The notes beneath the pieces were generated by a model, which saw nothing but the letters and a program-made list of their open reading frames with translations, was not told the DNA's origin and did no database searches. Shown here in pieces: positions 56,740-64,000 of a stretch of DNA of 64,000 nucleotides. Every line of letters begins with the position of its first letter. Position 1 is the stretch's first letter. The DNA comes from Taxillus chinensis (taxonomy: Eukaryota; Streptophyta; Magnoliopsida; Santalales; Loranthaceae): assembly GCA_023512835.1 (NCBI GenBank), contig CM042087.1, positions 16,214,853-16,278,852 on the forward strand. Reading direction: 5' to 3'. Both the position numbers and the translations under genes were made by a program.

Positions 56740-57960
56740 GGGAAATCGGATTCTCCATAGGCCGTTAGACCCAGTTGTTGTTGTGCGAGATTGGGGCAAA
56801 TATTGTGGGAGGGCTCCGAGGTGTTATCCGGGCGTAGCTCGAGGGATAGTACGGGGAGGAGTTGAGGGCATAGCGGGGACGGTGACCTCCACCTCCTCCG
56901 CGGCGGCCGTCACCTCGGCATTCTCCATGTTCATAGCACCGAGAGGCGGTTTAGGGGGGAGGAGCGCCAATTTCGGCCCGGGCCCTCCTCGGTCTGATTG
57001 AGTGGGTGGGTTGGTTCCGAAAGGAAAGGCCAACCAATTTTGAGGCCAACACTGGCCTAGATGAGGCGAGGAATAGGTAAGGTAGGCGAGGACATTTTTC
57101 GGTGATATAGGTGCCAACGGAGGCGAGGGTCCGTCTAGCCACTCATTATTTGGTTGGAGGGGCTCATAGATGGTGGGAGTCCGTGAGAGGCTGTTCACGG
57201 TACATGATGGCTTGGGAGGGTTTTGTGGACCTCTTTTATGCCGAGTACTTTCCTCGTCTTATACGAGAGGATGCGACGGAGGGATTATTATGCTTTGGTG
57301 CGGGGAGCGGGACGGTGATGAGTATGTCCAAGCTTTTACGGCTTTGGGGAGGTTTGCTCTTGATGCTTGGAGGGTAGAGGCCTTCAAGACCTAGGACTTT
57401 CTTTTGCGTTTGCGACCAGCTCTCGGGGAGGAGATTGGCTGTGTTGGAGTTGACCACATATACCGATGCGATCAATAAAGCCTTGATTGCGAACGATACC
57501 TGGATCGGAGCTAGGGGCGAGGACGGGGAGGAGCAACGGGACCCGGTCGAGAGGAGGCCGAGAGAGGAGCGAGGCGGGGGTAGGGTGAGAGAGGATCAAT
57601 GCCTTGATTTTTGCACGGGGCTAGTGTTTCTAGAGGCGGTTCCATCACTCGGGTTCACCAGAATTGCCGCGCTTGTGGGATTAGAGGCCACAAGGAGAGA
57701 AATTGTCGGAGAGGAGGGGTAGTGGCGCACTCAAATGTTTTAGGTGCGGAGGAGCCGGGCACATGGTAGGGGCATGTCCCTCATCTAGCTCGATGATTGT
57801 TGCGGGGCCAGGCACTCTCGTGACCATGGACGGAGGAGTGGGGCACCATACCATAGGCCGAGTTAGTGAGTGCGGTTGGCACAAGGGCAATCAATGGCAT
57901 AGCGGCCTCGGCGGGAGGTACGAGGCTCCAAGGGGTCGGATTGAGAGGTCTCCGGTTAGG
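56740..57960 (+). pseudogene. G4 gag (resumed) with two zinc knuckles
   Basis: Recognisable blocks: RLATHYLVGGAHRWWESVRG (Gypsy gag core, about 57125-57185), MMAWEGFVDLFYAEYFP and a frameshifted continuation. Two CCHC knuckles are present: CRACGIRGHKERNC (57665-57706) and CFRCGGAGHMVGAC (57736-57777), each C-x2-C-x4-H-x4-C but in different frames (offset 71 nt), so a frameshift separates them. The N-terminal part is separated from its leader by G3. Confidence 0.85.
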
Positions 57961-58079
57961 CGAGGCTAGTAGCGGTGCCCGAGAGAGGGAGGGCATATGC
58001 CATCACCGACGAGAGAGGTAGATATCCCACCTAGTGATGAGGGGGACCGTCCGTGGTGAGAGGTACGATTCTGGTCTCT

Positions 58080-58368
58080 CGTCTTGTTTGCCCCTGTATT
58101 GATTGATCCGGGTGTTACACACTCTTTCATTGCACATTCCATGGTAGAGGGGTTAGAGCTAGATTGTGAGGTTGTTGAGTCACCACTCGTGGTTGATACA
58201 CCGGTGGGTGGGTTGGTGGTCATAGATAATATATGTCGTGCTTGTAGTGTTACTCTTAGGGGTGTTGACCTCCAATGTGACCTGTGTGTGATGCGGTTGG
58301 ATGCATTTGATGTGATTTTGGGGATGGGTGGTTGGCTTGTGTGGGAGCCAAGATTGGCTCGCTATTGA
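58080..58368 (+). pseudogene. G4 aspartic protease domain
   Basis: VLIDPGVTHSFIAHSM is the retropepsin active-site block with Asp-Pro-Gly in place of Asp-Ser/Thr-Gly. FDVILGMGGWL follows as the ILG-DWL block with an inserted Gly. Open for about 95 codons. Confidence 0.85.
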
Positions 58369-58599
58369 CGCAGTGACTTTCTTCACACGAGATGGTATTT
58401 AGGGTACATTTGTGGGTGAGTGGACGGATGAGGCATGTAGGTAGGGGCCATTGAGGGAAGGATGGGGTGATGTGACCCATCGGTTGGCTAGTTTGATTGT
58501 GGTAGACATGCGAGAGAGGGCAAGGCTGTCTTGCCCGAGTGGTTGACCGGCTTCCCGATGTATTCCCTGAGGACCTCGCGGATTCTTGCTAAAGAGGGA

Positions 58600-59166
58600 G
58601 GTTGACTTCTCGATAGAGTTCTTTACCGGGGACAGCACCCGTCCGGTTGTTAGCGTACGGGATGGCACCAGGTGAGCTTAGAGAACTCAAGCAACGGATC
58701 AATGATCTTCTCGTACGTGGTTTTATCCGGTCGAGTAGTTCGCCATGGGGTGCTCCAATGTTGTTCGCTAAGAAGGCGGATGGTTCATTTCGATTATGCA
58801 TAGACTACCAGAAGTTGAACTAGGTAACAGTGAAGAACCGATGCCCCTTGCCGAGGATTGATGACTTGTTTGATCGGTTCGAGAGGCGCTCGGTGGTTCT
58901 CCATGATGAACCCGAGGTCGGGCTATCATCGGCTCCGTGTGCGGAAGGCGGACATACCGAGGACAGCATTTAGTTGTAGATATGGTCACTATGAGTGGAT
59001 GGTGATGCCATTTGGGCTCACCAATGCCCCAATTGTATTTATGGGACTGATGCACCAGATTTTTGTACCCTACTTGGATTTATTTGTAGTGGTCTTCATC
59101 GACGACATTTTGGTTTATTCTCGGACGGAGAGGGAGCATGAGGAGCACTTGCTAGTAGTGTTATAG
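58600..59166 (+). pseudogene. G4 reverse transcriptase
   Basis: [40 protein letters not shown] and [10 protein letters not shown] are visible, with TAG where N-x-VTV is expected. After a frameshift come [20 protein letters not shown] and the catalytic [12 protein letters not shown] (about 59095-59130). A TAG ends the frame at 59164. Confidence 0.9.
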
Positions 59167-59935
59167 ACACTACGGGAGCATGGACTCTATGCCAAGTTCA
59201 CCAAATGCGATTTTTGGTTCGCGGGCGTGAAATTCCTTGGGCATGTGGTATCCTATGAGGGTATCACGGTGGACCATGGGAAGATAAAGGTGATCATGTC
59301 TTGGGATTAGGTTGGTGCTATCGGAGGTTCGTTGAGGACTTCTCTAGGTTTGCTACCCCGTTATCTAGGTTGACTCGGAAGGGGAGTCGGTTTTGTGTGG
59401 TCTAATGCTTCGGAGGAGGCTTTCCGTCGGTTGAAGGTTAGGTTAACTTCAGCCCTTATATTGGTATTGCCATAGGAGGATGTTCCTTACAAGGTATATT
59501 GTGATGCCTCTCGAGTAGGTCTTGGTTGTGTGTTGATGCGGGGAGAGGAGGGTAATTGCTTATGGCTCACGTCGATTGAGGCCTCATGAGCGAATTACCC
59601 CACGCATGACTTGGAGTTGGCGGCCGTGATCTTTGCTCTAAAGAGCTGGCGGCATTACCTCCTGGGGGAGAAGTTTGTGGTGTATGCGACCACAAGAGTT
59701 TACTGATATATCTTCTCATAGCGCGACTTGAACCTTAAGCGGCGCACGTGTTAGGTGAAGTATATGCGGCGATTTCGGTTTGATCTACATTATACACTGC
59801 GGAAAGGAAATGTGGTTGCAGATGCCTTGAGCCGGAAGGGCCAAGCAATGGTGGCTCTTTGTGCCATCAAGGAATGGGAAATGATGGAGCAACTTGCAAA
59901 TATAAGGCTACATCCGATTACCTAGTGAGGTCGAG
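59167..59935 (+). pseudogene. G4 RT connection and RNase H
   Basis: [11 protein letters not shown] and [12 protein letters not shown], then YKVYCDASRVGLGCVLM (RNase H start), [31 protein letters not shown] and GNVVADALSRKGQ. At least four stops or frameshifts, some Gln to stop. Confidence 0.88.
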
Positions 59936-60149
59936 GGCATGCTAAGTGTGATTGTTGCTATGCCCGAGTTCTGACACCAGGTGATGGAGGGTCACTTGGG
60001 GGATGTTGACTATGAGGTGATCCGCGACCCGATTCGGACAAAGGTCCTCCTCGGATTGGGTGGAGGATATCAACCATGTATTGTGGTACTGGGATCAATT
60101 AGTTGTTCCGTCTTCTCTTCGGGAGACAGTTTTGAGAGTTTCATAATTC

Positions 60150-60845
60150 CCGCTTAGTCGTTAAATCCGGAGGAACATAGATGTACCATGTGGTGAGGCG
60201 GCGGTTTTGGTGGTCGGGCCTGAAGAGGGCTATTGCTGCATTTGTACGACGGTGCCTGACACGTCGTCAGGTCAAGGCAGAGCATTTGCTGTCAGCAGGG
60301 GAGTTGCAGTCACTACCTATGCTAAAGTGGAAGTGGGATCATGTGACTATGGACTTTGTCACTAGACTTCCTCGTTTTAGGGTTCATGACACTATCTGGG
60401 TGTTGTTGATCGTTTGACGAAGTCAGCTCACTTCATTCCGATCCGGGAGACAAATCCAGTTCGGACTTTGGGGTAGCGATATATAAATGAGATTGTGCGC
60501 CTACATTGGGTTCCGTAATCAATTGTATCAGATCGAGATACACGTTTCACATCACGGTTTTGGCGACGGTTACGGCGAGCATTGGGTACTCCAGGTCAGC
60601 TGAGTACAACTTTCCATCCATAGATAGATGGCCAGTCAGAGCGCACTATCCAGACTCTAGAGGACATGTTACGTGCGTGTGTATTAGATTTTGGTGGTTG
60701 TTGGGAAACTCACTTTCAATTGGTGGAGTTCTCCTAGAACAACAATTATCAGGCCATGATCGGGATGGCACCTTATTAGGCTTTGTATGGAGGACCATGT
60801 CGGTCCCTTTTGTATGGTTCAGGAGACTATAGAGTTGATCCATTT
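60150..60845 (+). pseudogene. G4 integrase
   Basis: FWWSGLKRAIAAFVRRCLTR-RQVK carries the second half of the zinc module (second Cys of CLTCQ changed to Arg). [26 protein letters not shown] (frameshifted) and [20 protein letters not shown] supply the catalytic acidic positions. Frames are shifted after 60415 and again later. Confidence 0.87.
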
Positions 60846-60889
60846 GATCCAACAGCGGATGTTGACTGCCCAAAAGCGGCAGAAATCAT

Positions 60890-61354
60890 ATGCAGATAGG
60901 CGATAGAGATCGTTACAGTTTGTGGTGGGTGATCAGGTTTTCTTGCGTGTTTCGCCTCGGCGCGGACATAGGAGGTTTGGACGTGGATCCAAACTCTCAC
61001 CTCGTTTTGTGGGGCCTTTTCCTATTTTTGCTTCAATTGGGCCGGTGGCCTATAGGTTGGAGTTTACTGCATTGGCCCATGTCTATGACATTTTCCATGT
61101 CTTTCAATTATGGAGATACTATCCAGATCCTTCGCATGTCTTGGATTGGCATGAGATTGAGTTAGCGAGACGATGGTTCGTTGTGGAGGTCCCTATTTAG
61201 ATCGTGGATAGGCGTGAGCAGGTCTTGCAGGGCAAGACTATCCCCTTGGTTCGGGTGTTGTGGAGGCACCGTGCTCTTGAGGAGCACACATGGGAGCATG
61301 AGAGTTAGATGCGGGTTCTTCACCCTGAGCTATTTGAGGACACACAGTCCTGAG
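60890..61354 (+). pseudogene. G4 integrase C-terminus with chromodomain-like tail
   Basis: GDQVFLRVSPRRGHRRFGRG, GPFPIFASIGPVAYRLE (GPY/F module), FHVFQLWRYYPDPSHVLDW, then a stop and VLQGKTIPLVRVLWRHRALE with MRVLHPELF, the chromovirus C-terminal block. It ends at the TGA at 61352-61354. Confidence 0.85.
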
Positions 61355-61671
61355 GTGGGGAGGGTATAGGTCTCTTCCCCTTGTGTTGAGGTGATGCATG
61401 TATTGTTTATTGATGCGGTGTTTGTTTTGGTATGTTGATTATTCTTGCCCATGATTGCTTGCGATATTCACTGCTGTTATTGCACTTTATGTGTGTTTTG
61501 CGTTGCTATGTTTTCACCATATGCTTCCTAGCGTGTTGCTTGTGGTTCCTAGTGTGCGGCTTGCTTTTGTTAGGCATGTTAGTGTATTGTGGTGTTTAGT
61601 TTGTGGGAGGCAAGTTTGCCTTGTAAGGACTTATATTTGAGTAGTGTTGAGAGATATCCATTCCATGGGAA
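61355..61671 (+). other. G4 3' untranslated region before the LTR
   Basis: No coding signal. The purine tract is poor (CATGGGAA directly before the LTR). Confidence 0.55.
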
Positions 61672-63768
61672 TGTAACTATCCTGGACGGTAGTGTAGACG
61701 TCGATGTGAGCATTTTGACGGTACTTGGGCCCGATTCCGGGTCGGGACCCCAAGTGGCCTGATTGTTGACTTTCTCGGGGTTTATTGGTTGACTTTGCAT
61801 TTGAGCAGTCATTTGAGTGTGCTAATATCTAAATAGTGTTGTGCTCATCATTTTGAGCGTTTTGACAGTAATTGGGCTCAATTTGGAGTTTGTGACCTCG
61901 GGAGGTCAATTATTGCTGGGAGGTCAATTATTGGCAGCAATATATAAATAATTAAGAAACTGACTTATCCCTTTAATTGCTTGGTGCGTGTGTGTTTGAG
62001 CAAGAGAGACAGAGAGAGAGAGAAGGTGAAGAGCTTCCTTTGGTGATTTGGGGCGATTGGAGTTCGTGGATTGCAAATAATTTTTCCAAGTAGGTGTCCT
62101 TGAACCTCTAATCTCGATCCGGTTTTTGAATATGCACGAATTTATCATGATTTAGGACCTTGAGTATGAACCCTAGGTTTTGGGGAAAACCCAATTTTGG
62201 GTTAGATCTAATGGTTTAACATGAGATCTGTGGGTAAGACCTGATTTATATCAGTTTGGGTATGTAATTTCGTAGTCTGTTGAGTAAAATATATGTTTGT
62301 GAGTGCCTGGGGGTCACTGGGTTGATTCCAGAAAAAGAACAGGCAAAAATGATGATGAACAGTACCCTGGGCGAATTTTAGGGTTGAAGTTCGTAGTCAG
62401 CAGCTTCGTAGTCAATAGCTTCGTAGTTAGCAGTTGTAGTCGGCATCTTCGTAGTCAATAGCTTCGTGGTTAAGAATCGTGGTCGGCGGCTTCGGAGTCG
62501 GCATCTTCGTAGTCAGCAGCATCGCTCCACAACAGTGTTTCCGCAACATCATTCCACAATAGTGTTCCGCAGTAGTGCAACTGCACTGCACTGGACTGGA
62601 CCATTTATATTGTAACCATTAAGTCAAGTATTATACTTAAGTTACAATGTAATTATCGAAATACCCCCCCTTTCGGATTCAAAGAAAAGTACTAGAAAAT
62701 TAAATTCCACTCCTTGAAAATGTGAAAATTAGGATTTTACGTAAAATATCGAAAAAATTCGAGTTTTTCGTAAAGGTGAATTTTTTGAAAGTAGGGTTAG
62801 ACATCTCGAGAAAAATCCCCAAAAAATCAAATTATCTTAGTTATGATAAGGAGACCCAATGCCGGGACTTTTTATTTCAAGAAAACAACTTCTATAAGTA
62901 TCTCCTTCCTTGGTCAAAGAATGATGACCGATTTGTGAAGACTGGCTTCGATTATAAAGGGAGTATGGTGAACCTTAATGCCATATTGGTGTTGGTATGT
63001 TGGTTTGAGGAATTGAGGCTTGAGACCTATGACTTGTTGGGTTCTCCCACTTGAGGCTAAGGCCTGTGTTGAGCCATTGAGCTCGTGGAGCTAGGGGAGT
63101 GCCCTGGGAGATCCCGTTGAGGATTGTGTTGAGCCGTTGAGCTCGTGGTCGTTGAGCTCGTGGAGCTAGGGGCGAGTGCCCCTAGCTGGGATCCCATGGA
63201 GGATCGTGGACAAGCCGCCTCTGTATGGGCAGGCTGGGTCCTGATGTTTGTTTGCGGGATGTGTCCTGATGATTGTATACACTACACGGTGCCCGAGTAC
63301 ACTGAGCATACGATATAAACTTATATGTTTGCATGATGTGGAGTTTTGGGGTTACCTAATGAGCTTGTCGCTCGCCCCTACTTGTTGTTTCCCTTTTTCA
63401 GGTGTGACCCGAGACTAGTGGGGGACTTTCTTCCAGGAGGACGTGCCTACTACTCTAATGTATGATACAATATTATATTCTATATTATTGTGTATTGTAT
63501 CCCGGACATGGGTCCGTGGATAGGCTGTATTTGCATCTTGTTTGTGATATGATGTCTGTATGGTTTGTTTGACTTATTGTATACATGATGATATATGGGA
63601 ATGTACATGATTACCCTTGATGTATGGCTTGTAAAGGGTTGCATGTTTGAGATAGCACCAGCGGTGTAGTTTCTATTAGTCTTAGTCACCAACCCCTTGA
63701 CTTTCGGGTGCGGACAAGGGGAAGTCATGTTCCTGGTTCCGGGTTCCCTGGAATTTGGGGGCGTAACA
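61672..63768 (+). repeat. G4 3' LTR / LTR shared with the next element (2097 bp)
   Basis: Runs TGTAACTATCC...GGGGGCGTAACA. Same family as the reverse solo LTR at 19721-21736: both have TAACCATTAAGTCAAG and GGGCC-rich 5' parts. An irregular CTTCGTAGTCAGCAGC array occupies 62385-62520. A GA-rich run lies at 62005-62025. Confidence 0.8.
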
Positions 63769-64000
63769 AGTTGGTATCGAGCATGGTCTAGCGGACCTAG
63801 GTTAGGGAGGGGTGGTTAATTGATCCCATGTAACTTGAAAAACTGTAGGGAGGGCGCCCGATCAACGCAGTCCTTACATGTATTCTAGGTTATGTTGGTG
63901 TCGGTTAGATCATCCTAGGAGCATATGTAGGAATGGATACATCTTTAGTGGTATGATTGTGTGCATATAGGGCACTAGATTATCTTTATGTGTGATGTGA
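63769..64000 (+). mobile_element. Primer site and leader of another G4-family element (partial)
   Basis: AGTTGGTATCGAGCATGGTC follows the LTR, then CGGACCTAGGTTAGGG and GAGGGCGCCCGATC, matching the G4 leader at 43350-43500. An internal 5' region after a 3' LTR indicates a second element sharing this LTR; its body lies beyond the window. Confidence 0.78.

Overview
This is nuclear DNA of a flowering plant. The evidence is a multi-exon host gene with GT-AG introns, a 3-4 deep nest of plant LTR retrotransposons (Ty3/Gypsy chromovirus-like, Ty3/Gypsy Athila/Tat-like, Ty1/Copia SIRE-like), a TRIM, a CACTA DNA transposon, and simple-sequence repeats. The species cannot be fixed from the sequence. 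I saw no rRNA, tRNA, CRISPR or bacterial-type operon. A 500-N scaffold gap lies at 40437-40936.

Region 1 (1-9.3 kb) holds the only clear host gene: the 3' two thirds of a transportin-SR/TNPO3 family importin (plant MOS14 type) on the + strand, with 15 exons encoding 578 residues and ending at 9259. The N-terminal third lies left of the window.

Region 2 (9.3-15.2 kb) is intergenic DNA turning into nested Copia-type LTR debris. A minus-strand LTR piece is interrupted by a 2.0-kb solo LTR (11443-13435, perfect CAAAC target duplication). A further LTR piece is interrupted by a 464-bp TRIM.

Region 3 (15.2-26.2 kb) is a full-length but decayed chromovirus-like Gypsy element (G1). A 2.0-kb reverse solo LTR (19721-21736, perfect ATGAG duplication) splits its reverse transcriptase.

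Region 4 (26.2-41.1 kb) contains Copia fragments on the minus strand, then SIRE-like elements C1 and C2 on the plus strand. The C1 5' LTR is split by a 4.5-kb CACTA element (20-bp perfect terminal inverted repeats) that carries exons of the host PFP beta-subunit gene. C2 runs into the assembly gap.

Region 5 (41.1-64 kb) is a second chromovirus-like Gypsy element (G4), split by a 12.9-kb Athila/Tat-like element (G3). At the right edge the G4 3' LTR is directly followed by the primer-binding site and leader of another copy.

The most interesting material is regulatory and accessory sequence inside the retroelements. G3 has an extra coding region downstream of pol, preceded by a promoter-like module (about 100-bp repeats with G-box hairpins, then a TATA box), and ending in a Ulp1/C48-protease-like domain whose catalytic Cys position is Val. 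Palindromic ACGT-core motifs (G-box and GACGTC type) recur in the LTRs of two unrelated Gypsy families. Several LTR families carry fast-changing short-period arrays in their interiors. All coding regions except the host gene are broken by stops and frameshifts.
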